NCBI RefSeq assembly: GCF_023008405.1
Contig: NZ_CP095376.1
Coordinates: forward strand, 186,001-250,000
Reading direction: 5' to 3'
Length of the DNA: 64,000 nucleotides
DNA from: Amycolatopsis sp. FBCC-B4732
Lineage (GTDB): Bacteria; Actinomycetota; Actinomycetes; Mycobacteriales; Pseudonocardiaceae
Positions 30,016 through 37,896 of this stretch are shown here, one piece after another (position 1 is the first letter of the stretch; each line of letters begins with the position of its first letter). The translations under genes were made by a program, and so were the position numbers. The notes beneath the pieces were generated by a model, which searched no databases, was not told where the DNA came from, and saw only the letters and a program-made list of their open reading frames with translations.

Positions 30016-30271
30016 GTGAGCACGGGTGGCGCCGGGGGCGGGTCGTGCGTCGCCGGGCTGGGGCCCGCGTCGGACTGGTACCGCAACGTCGAGGCCCGGC
30101 CGCCGGTCGAGGTCGTCGTCGGCACCCGGCGGTTCGCGCCGCGGCACCGGGTGCTCGGCGAGGCCGAAGCGGCGGAGGTCATCGCCGCCTACGAGCACCG
30201 CAACCGCTGGGCGCGCCCGATCCTCCGGGCAGCTGCCCCTCGTCGCGTTCGGCGATCCGTCCGTCCACTGA
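30016..30271 (+). pseudogene. Remnant of a deazaflavin-dependent nitroreductase-family protein
   Basis: The frame from GTG 30016 encodes SDWYRNVEARPPVEVVVGTR and a following YEHRNRWARPILR segment, the C-terminal core of DUF385/F420-type reductases. The N-terminal half is missing. After PILR the frame shifts and the expected linker is lost: the family-like ending QLPLVAF appears in another frame (stop 30271), implying an internal deletion of roughly 80 bp that is not a multiple of three. It follows the ferritin stop by four bases. Judged non-functional. Confidence 0.65.
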
Positions 30272-30277
30272 GGACGC

Positions 30278-30316
30278 GGCGGAAGCGGCATCCCCCCGGG
30301 CGATGCCGCTTCCGCC
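30278..30316 (+). terminator. Perfect 14-bp hairpin with T-rich tail
   Basis: Arms 30278-30291 and 30303-30316 are exact reverse complements, loop 11 bases, followed by TTTCCTT on the + strand. It ends the ferritin transcription unit and separates it from the convergent minus-strand operon, whose last stop lies at 30323. Confidence 0.8.
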
Positions 30317-30322
30317 TTTCCT

Positions 30323-32212
30323 TCAGTGGCAGAAGGAAACTTCCGGGAACCCCGGCCGGTCGAGCAGTGGCCGCGGCTCGCCGCGCAGGTGCTGGTCGAA
30401 GAAGGCGTTGACGTAGGCCCGGGTGATGGCCTGCGTGCGCACACCACCCGTCGTGGCGCCCGTGTCGATGCCGAACTCGTCCGCCAGCAGACCGACATCG
30501 GTGAAGGACGCGTGCTGCGTGCCCGCCACCTCCGCCCAGCGCTTCCAGCCGGTCAGCTGCGCCCAGTCCCGTTCCCACGGCTCGTTGCCCGGCGCGCACG
30601 CCGTGGCCGCGAGCCGGTGGCTCACGAACATGAACGGCCGGTCCAGGCCGGGCGCGGTGAGCGGGACCTCGGTGGTGCCGTCGATGTCCATCCCGGCCTT
30701 GACCCGGGCGTCGGCGACCATCGTGGGCAACGAGCTGGCTCCGCCGACGGAGTGCCCGGCCATGCCGATCCGGGACGCGTCGATCAGCGACCCCCACTTC
30801 GAGCGCGTCAGCGAGTCCAGCACGAACGACACGTCGGCGGCCCGGCCGAGCACCAGCTTCCGCCAGAAAGCGCTGTCGTGCGGCACTTCGCACGACGCGC
30901 ACCCGGCGAACCGCCCGCCGGGCATGCTCTGCCCGCTGTTTTCGTAGGTGTGGCCGACGACCGCGACCGCGTAGCCGTGGCTCGCCAGGTCCTCGGCGAG
31001 CGCGGAGAGCGTGGCGCGCGGCTTGGTGTAGCCGGGGGACAGGACGACCAGCGGCAGGTGCCGCCCGCCCGGCCGGACGTCGGCCACGGAGTTCGTCACC
31101 ATCGTCGTGAGCAGGTCCGGCGGCACGTCCAGGCCGCTGCCCTCGAGCAGGGCCGCGGATTCCGCCGGCGTGAGGTACTGCGTCTTCGGGCCGGTCGAGG
31201 CCGCCGCCGGGTAGAACAGCGTGACCATCAGCTCGCGGTAGGGCACCGACGGCACCCACGGGTCGGGCCGCGAAGTGTCCTTGAGGTACACCGAAGTGCT
31301 GCCCACCGGCCGGTCTCCGGTCGGCGCGGGCAGGTACGGCGTCGACGTCCGCGCGAAGCCCACTTCCGGGTACCGCGCGGACGGCTGGGCCAGCAAGGGC
31401 TGGGGTTCGCCGCTCAGGTGCTCGTCGAAGAACGCCCGGACGTACGCGGCGGTGACGGCCTGGACGCGCGCGGCCGGTGTCGTCGCGCCGAAGCCGACGC
31501 CGAGCTGTTCGCCGATCAAGCCGAGGTCGGTGAACGACGCGGAGACCGTCCCCGCCACGACGAGAGAGCGCTTCCAGCCCGTCAGCCGGTTCCAGTCCGG
31601 TTGCCGCGCTTCCGTGCCCAGGAAGAGGAACGGCCGGTCGAGCGCGGGCGGCGGGCCGTCCGTGGTGCCGTCCAGGTCGAGCCCGGCCCCGACCCGCGGA
31701 TCGGCCGCCACCGCGTCGATCGTGTTCGCGCGCCCGGCCAGCCCGATCCGGGACGGGTCGATCAGCGGTGCCCACTTCGAGCGCAGCAGCGAATCCAGCA
31801 CGGCCGGGACGTCCGCGGTCCGGCCGGTCACCGCGACGACGGTGCCGTGGCTCGCCAGGTCCTCGGCGAGCGAGGTCAGTTCGGCGCCGGAGGAGAGGAC
31901 GACCAGCGGCAGGTGCCGTCCGGCCGGACGCGCGTCGACGAACGCGTCGGTGCGGACCGCGGTGAGCGCCGACGGCGGGATCGTGGTGATCCCGGCTTCC
32001 GCGAGGGCGGCTTTCGCCTCCGCTCCGGTCATGAACTGCTTCCGCTTGCCCGATGCGGAAACCGCCGGGTAGAACAGGTCGCCCCGCGCCAGGGCAGCCG
32101 TGCCCACCGGCCGGTCGCCGGTCGGTTTCGCCAGTGCGGGCGCCGGAGCCGCCGACGCGGCGGGTGCGGACAGCGTGAGGGCGAGCGCGGTGATCACCAT
32201 GAGGCTCTTCAT
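30323..32212 (-). CDS. Secreted two-domain alpha/beta-hydrolase, first domain inactive
   Basis: 629 aa from ATG 32212; the frame is open further upstream but that part is a shadow of the next gene, and the ATGA overlap with that gene fixes the start. Signal peptide 1-22. Domain 1 (about 25-285) and domain 2 (about 290-629) are homologous, each opening with PTGDRPVG. Domain 2 is a complete PAF-acetylhydrolase/dienelactone-hydrolase-like enzyme with GHSVGG (Ser near residue 487). In domain 1 the elbow reads GRANTI, so there is no nucleophile, and the GHTYENSG...CASCE insert is deleted. It looks like a fused tandem duplication with a pseudo-enzyme half. Likely an exported esterase or lipase; last gene of the operon. 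Confidence 0.88.
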   Translation of the reverse strand: MKSLMVITALALTLSAPAASAAPAPALAKPTGDRPVGTAALARGDLFYPAVSASGKRKQFMTGAEAKAALAEAGITTIPPSALTAVRTDAFVDARPAGRHLPLVVLSSGAELTSLAEDLASHGTVVAVTGRTADVPAVLDSLLRSKWAPLIDPSRIGLAGRANTIDAVAADPRVGAGLDLDGTTDGPPPALDRPFLFLGTEARQPDWNRLTGWKRSLVVAGTVSASFTDLGLIGEQLGVGFGATTPAARVQAVTAAYVRAFFDEHLSGEPQPLLAQPSARYPEVGFARTSTPYLPAPTGDRPVGSTSVYLKDTSRPDPWVPSVPYRELMVTLFYPAAASTGPKTQYLTPAESAALLEGSGLDVPPDLLTTMVTNSVADVRPGGRHLPLVVLSPGYTKPRATLSALAEDLASHGYAVAVVGHTYENSGQSMPGGRFAGCASCEVPHDSAFWRKLVLGRAADVSFVLDSLTRSKWGSLIDASRIGMAGHSVGGASSLPTMVADARVKAGMDIDGTTEVPLTAPGLDRPFMFVSHRLAATACAPGNEPWERDWAQLTGWKRWAEVAGTQHASFTDVGLLADEFGIDTGATTGGVRTQAITRAYVNAFFDQHLRGEPRPLLDRPGFPEVSFCH

Positions 32213-33318
32213 CCGATGAAGGTCACTTCCGGGTAGGCGGGCGACGGCGCGGCCAGCAGTGGCTGCGGGCGGCAGCGCAGGTGCTGGTCGAAGAAAGCGC
32301 TTACGTAGGTCCGCGTGACGGCCAGCGCGCGTTCGGCGTCGATGGACGCGCCGAGGTCGACGCCGAGTTGCGCGGCGAGCACCCCGAGGTCGGTGAACGA
32401 CTGGTGCACCGTGCCGGACACCATGAGCCAGCGCTTCCACCCGGTGAGGTGGGTCCAGTCGGTTTCCCAGTCGTCGTACGGTCCCTGCTGCCCCGGCGTG
32501 TAGCCGTCCATGCTGCCGAGGAACAGGAACGGCCTCGCCAGTCCGGACGACGGCAGCGGCACGTGGATGCTGCCGTCGATGTCGGCGCCGGCGCGGATCC
32601 GCGGGTCGGCCAGCATCGCCTGCGTCGTGACCGCGCCGCCCGCCGAGTGCCCGGTCATGCCGATCCGCGCCGGGTCGATGAGCGCGCCCCACTTCTTCGA
32701 GCGCAGCAGCTCGTCGAGCACGAACGACGTGTCCTTCGACCGGACCCGCGTGAACTTCTCCCAGAAGCCGGGCTGGTCGTCGGCTTCGCACGCGGCGCAG
32801 CCGGTGACGTGCCCGTCCGGGAAGGTGGTCGCGCGGTTTTCGTAGGTGTGGTCGATCGCCGCCACGGCGTACCCGCGGCCGGCGAGTTCCTCGGCCAGCG
32901 CGGTGAGCGTGGCGCGGGGCTGGGTCCACCCCGGTGACAGCACGACCAGCGGCAGGCCGTGCCACCGCCCGGCCGGCCGCGCGTCGACGACGGCGTTCGT
33001 CCGGACGGTGCTCAGGACGTCCAGCGGCAGCCCGGGGATGTTCTCCCGTTCGAGGTTGCGTGCGGATTCCAGCGGCGTCATGTACTGCTTCGTGGGCCCG
33101 TTCGCCGAGGTCGCCGGGTAGAACAGGGAGACCATCAGTTCCCGGTAGGGCACCGACGGTACCCAGGGATCGGGGCGTGAAGTGTCCTTAAGGGACAGTG
33201 AAGTGACACCGACGGGCTCGTGACCCGTCGGACGGGGCAGGTGGGGCGTGGTGCTCGCCTCGGCGGGTGTCGCGGACAGTGTCAGGGTCAAGGCGGTGGC
33301 CACCGCGAGTGTGCGCAT
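32209..33318 (-). CDS. Secreted alpha/beta-hydrolase (PAF-acetylhydrolase-like)
   Basis: 369 aa from ATG 33318 with GGGGGA before it. Signal peptide with cleavage near AEA-S (about residue 22). Nucleophile elbow GHSAGG, preceded by the IDHTYENRATTF and GCAACE segments shared with domain 2 of the next gene. The final His is probably in GTVHQSFTD. Substrate unknown; ester hydrolysis outside the cell is the family expectation. It starts 19 bp after the ABC permease stop on the same strand and overlaps the downstream paralogue by four bases. Confidence 0.9.
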   Translation of the reverse strand: MRTLAVATALTLTLSATPAEASTTPHLPRPTGHEPVGVTSLSLKDTSRPDPWVPSVPYRELMVSLFYPATSANGPTKQYMTPLESARNLERENIPGLPLDVLSTVRTNAVVDARPAGRWHGLPLVVLSPGWTQPRATLTALAEELAGRGYAVAAIDHTYENRATTFPDGHVTGCAACEADDQPGFWEKFTRVRSKDTSFVLDELLRSKKWGALIDPARIGMTGHSAGGAVTTQAMLADPRIRAGADIDGSIHVPLPSSGLARPFLFLGSMDGYTPGQQGPYDDWETDWTHLTGWKRWLMVSGTVHQSFTDLGVLAAQLGVDLGASIDAERALAVTRTYVSAFFDQHLRCRPQPLLAAPSPAYPEVTFIG

Positions 33319-33337
33319 TATTCCCCCAGGAACCGGA

Positions 33338-34321
33338 TCAGGAGAGGTGGCGGAGACGACGGAAGCAGAACCAGGTGAGCAGCGCGGTCATCGCGAGGTA
33401 GAGCGCGAGTTCGAGCCACTGCAGCGGCCAGAACCGCGAGCCGGGCTGGTAGGTGAGGCGCTGCTGGTAGCCGTGCTGCCCCAGCTGCGACATGCACGCT
33501 TCCATGCTGCCGCGCTCCGGCGGGCCCTGGCCGGGCCGCGGGGCGCAGTTCTGCACGAACGACGGCAGCGGGGAGGCGACGGTGCCCGCCGGGTCCACGG
33601 TTTCGTTCGCCAGCACCCACGCTCCGGCCGGGTTGCGCACGCCGATCTCCAGGATGCCCTGGGTGTCGTCGCCGGTGATGTTCGTGATGTCCTCGCCGAC
33701 GATCGCGACCGTCATCGTCTGCGGCGGGATCAGGTACGGCCGCACGAAGTTCGGCACCAGGAGCAGCACGGCGGCGAGCACGGCGAGCGTGACGGCCATC
33801 GCGGCCACCGTCCGCTTCAGCAGCATCCCGACCGCGACACCGAGCGCGAGCGCGAAAGCCGCGTAACCGATCGGGGCGATGCCGCGCGCGCCGAACACGA
33901 CCGGCGCGATGCGCGAGAGCATCCCGCGGTCGGTCTGCGCGGCCGCGAGCGCGTCGATCGGGCTGGCCCACCACGACACCGCCCAGCCGAGCAGGCCGGC
34001 CGCGACCATCGCGACGAGCAGGCCGAAGCCGAGTTTGGTGGTGAGCCACCGCTTGCGCGTGACGGTCTGGTTCCACACGAGGTTGTGCGTGCCGCTTTCC
34101 AGCTCGCGTGTGATCAGCGGGACGCCCCAGAACACGCCGATCGCCGCCGGCAGCAGGTAGAGCACCAGGATCGTCCCGCCGAAGAGGGCGTCCTGGTCGG
34201 AGAAGTTCGTGCGCCCGACCAGCTCCGGGCCGGTGATCGCGAGCACGATGCCGATCACGAGCAGCACGGCGAACACGGACAGCGCGGGGGCGCGGAACTG
34301 GCGCCAGGTCAGCCAGGTCAT
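33338..34321 (-). CDS. ABC transporter permease (ABC-2 type)
   Basis: 327 aa from ATG 34321; the longer frame upstream is a shadow of the ATPase gene. About six membrane spans: one at residues 12-32, a cluster through 50-190 and one at the C-terminus. A large extracytoplasmic loop between the last two contains two Cys and many Pro. RELESGTHNLVWNQ near residue 75 is a motif of YtrC/D-like actinobacterial permeases. It pairs with the ATPase whose stop overlaps its start (ATGA). Confidence 0.9.
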   Translation of the reverse strand: MTWLTWRQFRAPALSVFAVLLVIGIVLAITGPELVGRTNFSDQDALFGGTILVLYLLPAAIGVFWGVPLITRELESGTHNLVWNQTVTRKRWLTTKLGFGLLVAMVAAGLLGWAVSWWASPIDALAAAQTDRGMLSRIAPVVFGARGIAPIGYAAFALALGVAVGMLLKRTVAAMAVTLAVLAAVLLLVPNFVRPYLIPPQTMTVAIVGEDITNITGDDTQGILEIGVRNPAGAWVLANETVDPAGTVASPLPSFVQNCAPRPGQGPPERGSMEACMSQLGQHGYQQRLTYQPGSRFWPLQWLELALYLAMTALLTWFCFRRLRHLS

Positions 34322-35199
34322 CGCAGGACCTCCAGGGCGGGTCGGGCGGCGGCGGGGTTGCTCATGTACTCGAGGACGAGGTCTTCGAGGCCGATCCGCG
34401 CGACCGTCCACACGGGATCGAGGATCGGCGCCTCGGTGCGGACGAGCACGGTGGTCTGCCGGTCGGTGTGCTTCGCGGAGATGACGTGCTGGTCCGCGGG
34501 CAGCGTTTCGACGTCCCGCCGCGGCCCGGAGAGCCGGTGGTGCGTGGCCAGCAGGTGTTCGACTTCGCCGATCACCCGCACCTGCGAGTCGACGAGCACG
34601 ATGAGGTGGTCGCAGACCCGTTCCAGGTCGTTGACCAGGTGCGAGGACATCACCACGGACAGCTCGTGCTCGGCGACGGCTTCCATCAGGTCCTGCAGGA
34701 ACTCCCGCCGCGCCAGCGGATCCAGCGCGGCGACCGGTTCGTCGAGCAGCAGCAGCTCGGGCCGCTTGGCGATGCCGATCGTCAGCGCCAGCTGGGCGCG
34801 CTGCCCGCCGGACAGCTTCCCGGCGTGCTGCTTCGGGTCGAGCCCCAGCCGTTCGATGCGCTTTTCGGCGAGCGAGGTGTCCCAGCGCGGGTTGAGGTGC
34901 GCGCCGAGCCGCAGGTGCTCTTCGATGCTCAGCCCGACGTAGACCGGCGTGTTCTGGGCGACGTAACCGACTTTCGCCAGCTGGTCCGGCCCGCTGCCGG
35001 GCACCCCGCCGCACACCTCGATCGTGCCGGTGGTCGGCTCGAGCATGCCGGACGCGATGTTCAGCAGGGTCGACTTGCCGGCCCCGTTCGGCCCGACCAG
35101 CCCGGTCACGTGGCCGGGCTCGATTTCCAGGGTGCAGCCGGACAACGCCCAGGTGCGCTTGTACTTCTTGCCCAGTCCCCGGGCACGCAGGACGCTCAC
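34318..35199 (-). CDS. ABC transporter ATPase
   Basis: 293 aa from GTG 35199. Walker A GPNGAGKST (about 36-44), Q-loop GYVAQN, signature LSGGQ, Walker B LLLLDEP, D-loop ALDP, H-loop SSH. The C-terminal about 70 residues are a small accessory domain (ETLPADQHVISAKHTDRQT). The family (YtrB/BcrA-like) energises two-gene exporters for antibiotics or membrane-active compounds. It overlaps the GntR gene and the permease gene. Confidence 0.94.
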   Translation of the reverse strand: MSVLRARGLGKKYKRTWALSGCTLEIEPGHVTGLVGPNGAGKSTLLNIASGMLEPTTGTIEVCGGVPGSGPDQLAKVGYVAQNTPVYVGLSIEEHLRLGAHLNPRWDTSLAEKRIERLGLDPKQHAGKLSGGQRAQLALTIGIAKRPELLLLDEPVAALDPLARREFLQDLMEAVAEHELSVVMSSHLVNDLERVCDHLIVLVDSQVRVIGEVEHLLATHHRLSGPRRDVETLPADQHVISAKHTDRQTTVLVRTEAPILDPVWTVARIGLEDLVLEYMSNPAAARPALEVLR

Positions 35200-35591
35200 G
35201 CTATGTCCTCTCTGGCGGAGTCGCGAAACGTGGACATCAACAGGGCCTCGATGCTCTCTTCGTCGAGACCGGCCTTGCGCGCCTTGCCCAGCCAGCGGCG
35301 CAGGTCCTGCCGCAGCGGCCCGAGCACGGCGAACGACGCACCGCCGTTCAGCGTGGCGGTGACGAAGGTGCCGACGCCGGGCCGGGCGGAGACGAGCCCG
35401 TCGTGCTCCAGCTCGCGGTAGGCCTTCAGCACGGTGTTCGGGTTGATCGCGAGGGAAGCGACCACGTCCTTGACCTTCGGAAGCTGATCCCCCTCGTCCA
35501 GCAGGCCGAGGCGCAGCGCGTGCCGCACCTGCTGGACCAGCTGCTGGTACGGCGACAAGCCGGACCTCGCGTCCAGGTGGAACTCGATCAT
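35196..35591 (-). CDS. GntR-family regulator, YtrA subfamily
   Basis: 131 aa from ATG 35591. An ATG 12 bases further up (35603) is also possible, but the sequence around that codon (ATGGAG) supplies the GGAG ribosome site for 35591. MIEFHLDARSGLSPYQQLVQQV and the winged helix (VKDVVASLAINPNTVLKAYREL) are typical YtrA. The effector domain is only a short helical tail. Such proteins repress their own ABC operon until a membrane stressor or ligand appears. First gene of the five-gene minus-strand operon. Confidence 0.93.
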   Translation of the reverse strand: MIEFHLDARSGLSPYQQLVQQVRHALRLGLLDEGDQLPKVKDVVASLAINPNTVLKAYRELEHDGLVSARPGVGTFVTATLNGGASFAVLGPLRQDLRRWLGKARKAGLDEESIEALLMSTFRDSAREDIA

Positions 35592-35607
35592 CGGCAACTC
35601 CATTTAT

Positions 35608-35626
35608 CTAGTTGCCTAGTACTATA
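35608..35626 (-). promoter_or_regulatory. Promoter and candidate operator of the GntR-ABC-hydrolase operon
   Basis: Reading the minus strand, TATAGT (35626-35621) is a good -10. Just downstream lies CTAG-GCAA-CTAG (35619-35608), a symmetric element placed where a YtrA-type repressor would block the transcription start. No convincing -35 was found. The AT-rich stretch stands out sharply from its GC-rich surroundings. Confidence 0.5.
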
Positions 35627-35642
35627 GACATGCAGCACAAGT

Positions 35643-35744
35643 CCGCGCCACTGATCTTTTCGGCGGCGGCGGCGGCGGACGGCCGGGAACCCTCGCCGCG
35701 GGATCTGCGAACAACCAGGGGGCGGCCGCGCCACTGATCTTTTC
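35643..35744. repeat. 19-nt direct repeat flanking a CGG run
   Basis: The same 19 bases, ending CACTGATCTTTTC, occur at 35643-35661 and 35726-35744. Between them is a (CGG)n run starting at 35661. They lie in the intergenic space between the GntR operon and the TAP-like gene. No function is evident. Confidence 0.7.
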
Positions 35745-35820
35745 CGGGGGCCCGGCCAACCTCACCGCCCCCTCACCCGTCTGGGGAGGTGATCGTTTCC
35801 GTTCTTCGAAAGGACTTCCT

Positions 35821-37353
35821 TTGCGTCGTCTCACTGGGGGAGGCTTCGTGCGCGGCTTGGTCGTCGCGCTCGGGGTCGCACTGGCGGTGCCCGCGGTGGC
35901 CTCCGCCTCCGCCGACAGCGTTCCCACGCCGCAGCTGAGCTGGACCGATTGCCAGGACGGCTTCCGATGCGCCACGGCGAAGGTGCCGCTGGACTACGAC
36001 CGCCCGGCCGGTGCGAAGATCGACCTCGCGCTCATCAAGGAACCCGCCACCGATCCCGCGCACAAGATCGGCACGCTGTTCGTCAACTTCGGCGGCCCGG
36101 GCGCGTCCGGCCTGCAGCGGCTGCGGGAGCGCGGCAAGTGGCCGTGGCTGTTCTCCGCCGAGCTGCGCGCGCGGTTCGACGTCGTCTCGTGGGACCCGCG
36201 CGGGATCGGCGCCAGCACCGCGGTGCGCTGCTTCGACACCCTCGCCGAGCAGGAGTCCTTCTTCGGCTCCTTCCCGGAGATGCCCGGCGACCCGAGCGGC
36301 AATTCGGCCTTCTACGCCAAGTCCGAGGAACTGGCGGACCGCTGTGCGGCCAAGGCCGGCCCGGTCCTGGAGCACGTCTCGACGGCGAACACCGCGCGGG
36401 ACCTGGAAATGCTGCGCCGCGCGGTCGGCGACCCGAAGCTGACCTACCACGGCATTTCCTACGGCACCCAGCTCGGCGCCACCTACGCGAACCTGTTCCC
36501 GAACCGGATCCGCGCGATGGTGTTCGACGGCACGATGGACTTCGCCGGCAACGCGACCGGCCACGACGGGGCCGGCAAGACCGTCCCGCTGGACACCCGC
36601 CAGGACGTCGCCACCGGGATTTCCCGGACGTTCGACCAGTTCCTGCGCCTGTGCACCGAAGCCGGCCCGAAGTGCGCGTTCTCCTCGGGTGACCCGAAGG
36701 CGAAGTGGACGGCGCTGACCGCCCGCGCGAAGCAGGCGCCGATCACCGTCGACGGCGAGACCTGGACGTATTCCGGGATCATCAACGTGGCCGCCGACCT
36801 GTCGGACTCGCGCGGCTGGCCGGACATCGCGGCGCTGCTGCAGCGGCTTTACGAGGCCCCGCAGGTCCAGCAGGCTTCGCAGGCGTTCAAGGCGGGCGAG
36901 CCGTACACGTCCAACCGCACCGAAGCGTTCAACGCCATCCAGTGCAGTGACAGCGATGTCCCCACCGACCCGGCGATCTACAGCCGGTACGCCGAAACCG
37001 AAGACCAGCGCGTCCCGTACTTCGGCCGGATCGCCGTGCTGGACATGATGAGCTGCGCGTTCTGGCAGGCGAAGGACGCCGACCGGTTCACCGGCCCGTG
37101 GAACCGCCCGACGTCGGCGGAGATCCTGGTGCTCAACAACCGGTACGACCCCTCGACGCCGCTGGCCGGGGCCCGGGACGGCGCCGCGGAACTGGCGCGC
37201 GCCCGGGTGTTCGTGACCGAGGGGTACGGGCACTCGTCGATGTACGTGCCGAGCACGTGCACCGAGCAGGTCAAGCGGGACTACCTGATCTCGGGCGCGT
37301 TCCCGGCCGCGGGCAAGACCTGCGCCGTCGACGCGAGCCCGTTCGCGGGCTGA
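35821..37353 (+). CDS. Secreted TAP-like serine peptidase (S33 family)
   Basis: 510 aa from TTG 35821, chosen because AAAGGA sits about six bases upstream and the signal peptide (RRLTGGGFVRGLVVALGVAL) then starts at once. N-terminal alpha/beta-hydrolase with oxyanion region NFGGPGASG, nucleophile GISYGT near residue 214, a C-terminal TAP-like domain with Asp in NNRYDPSTP and His in GYGHSS. Homologues such as tripeptidyl aminopeptidases and SlpD/E remove N-terminal tripeptides outside the cell. A small hairpin (37359-37367 with 37380-37388) follows the stop. Confidence 0.93.
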   Translation: MRRLTGGGFVRGLVVALGVALAVPAVASASADSVPTPQLSWTDCQDGFRCATAKVPLDYDRPAGAKIDLALIKEPATDPAHKIGTLFVNFGGPGASGLQRLRERGKWPWLFSAELRARFDVVSWDPRGIGASTAVRCFDTLAEQESFFGSFPEMPGDPSGNSAFYAKSEELADRCAAKAGPVLEHVSTANTARDLEMLRRAVGDPKLTYHGISYGTQLGATYANLFPNRIRAMVFDGTMDFAGNATGHDGAGKTVPLDTRQDVATGISRTFDQFLRLCTEAGPKCAFSSGDPKAKWTALTARAKQAPITVDGETWTYSGIINVAADLSDSRGWPDIAALLQRLYEAPQVQQASQAFKAGEPYTSNRTEAFNAIQCSDSDVPTDPAIYSRYAETEDQRVPYFGRIAVLDMMSCAFWQAKDADRFTGPWNRPTSAEILVLNNRYDPSTPLAGARDGAAELARARVFVTEGYGHSSMYVPSTCTEQVKRDYLISGAFPAAGKTCAVDASPFAG

Positions 37354-37358
37354 GGCGG

Positions 37359-37388
37359 GCGGGCCGCGCCGGCGACGGTGCGGCCCGC
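37359..37388 (+). terminator. Hairpin after the TAP-like gene
   Basis: Exact 9-bp arms 37359-37367 and 37380-37388, GC-only, loop 12 bases, six bases after the stop. No T-run. Confidence 0.45.
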
Positions 37389-37511
37389 TGCCACGAACGC
37401 GCCGTGCCCGCGGGACCTTCTCGGGCGCGCCCCGACGACCGGCGCGGTCAGCACCGGCCACCACGAGTGCGCGCGGCCGCACCTGGAAGTCACCCAAGTG
37501 GGTGGTGCGGG

Positions 37512-37531
37512 GCGGGGTTCACGAGCCCCGC
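37512..37531 (-). terminator. Hairpin after the small gene
   Basis: On the minus strand, GCGGGG (37531-37526) pairs with CCCCGC (37517-37512) across an eight-base loop, directly after the stop codon of the 57-aa gene. This supports a separate transcript for that gene. Confidence 0.45.
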
Positions 37532-37532
37532 G

Positions 37533-37706
37533 TCAGTCCTCCGGTGTCTGCAGGCCGATGGTGGGCCAGGTGGACGGCGTGGTCGTCCCGAGCACGTCCC
37601 GCCGGCCGCGGCGGCCGGTCAGCGCCTGGCTGCGGTCGGCGACGTTCGACGAGCGGGGGAGCACGAGCGGGCCGACGGGGTCCTCCGGCAGTGCGTTCTC
37701 GGTCAT
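37533..37706 (-). CDS. 57-aa protein of unknown function
   Basis: Start ATG 37706 has GGAAGGA seven bases upstream, codon third positions are strongly G/C and a hairpin follows the stop, so I regard it as a real gene. The peptide is acidic at both ends (MTENALPEDP, QTPED), has a basic centre (GRRGRRD) and then a Thr/Pro/Trp-rich tail TTTPSTWPTIG. No Cys, no membrane segment, no signal peptide. I do not recognise the family. It is divergent from the SOS promoter of imuA' (LexA box 98 bp upstream), so SOS regulation is possible. A leader-plus-core peptide is conceivable from the layout, but no modification enzyme is adjacent. Confidence 0.7.
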   Translation of the reverse strand: MTENALPEDPVGPLVLPRSSNVADRSQALTGRRGRRDVLGTTTPSTWPTIGLQTPED

Positions 37707-37772
37707 GAGGGTTCCTTCCGTGGTCGAGGGCACCGCTTACACGTCCGCCGGCCCCGATCGGTTGAGCCCGGC

Positions 37773-37817
37773 TTGACACGGGGCCCCGTCGTCTCGCACT
37801 ATGCGAACAAGTGTTCG
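37773..37817 (+). promoter_or_regulatory. SOS promoter of imuA' with perfect LexA-type box
   Basis: TTGACA (37773-37778), an 18-bp spacer and CACTAT (37797-37802) form the promoter. CGAAC-AAGT-GTTCG at 37804-37817 is an exact match to the palindromic actinobacterial LexA box and covers the expected transcription start. Confidence 0.85.
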
Positions 37818-37896
37818 ATGATTCCCCTGGGTTCGCTCGCGGCTTCCGTTCGCGGGTGTCTCCGGTGCGAGTACGTGGTGCTGGAGGTGCGTGGCG

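Noticed and set aside
32213..32965. Upstream extension of the two-domain hydrolase to 880 aa
   Set aside because: The extension is an Arg-rich shadow of the neighbouring hydrolase gene. The signal peptide and ATGA overlap place the start at 32212.
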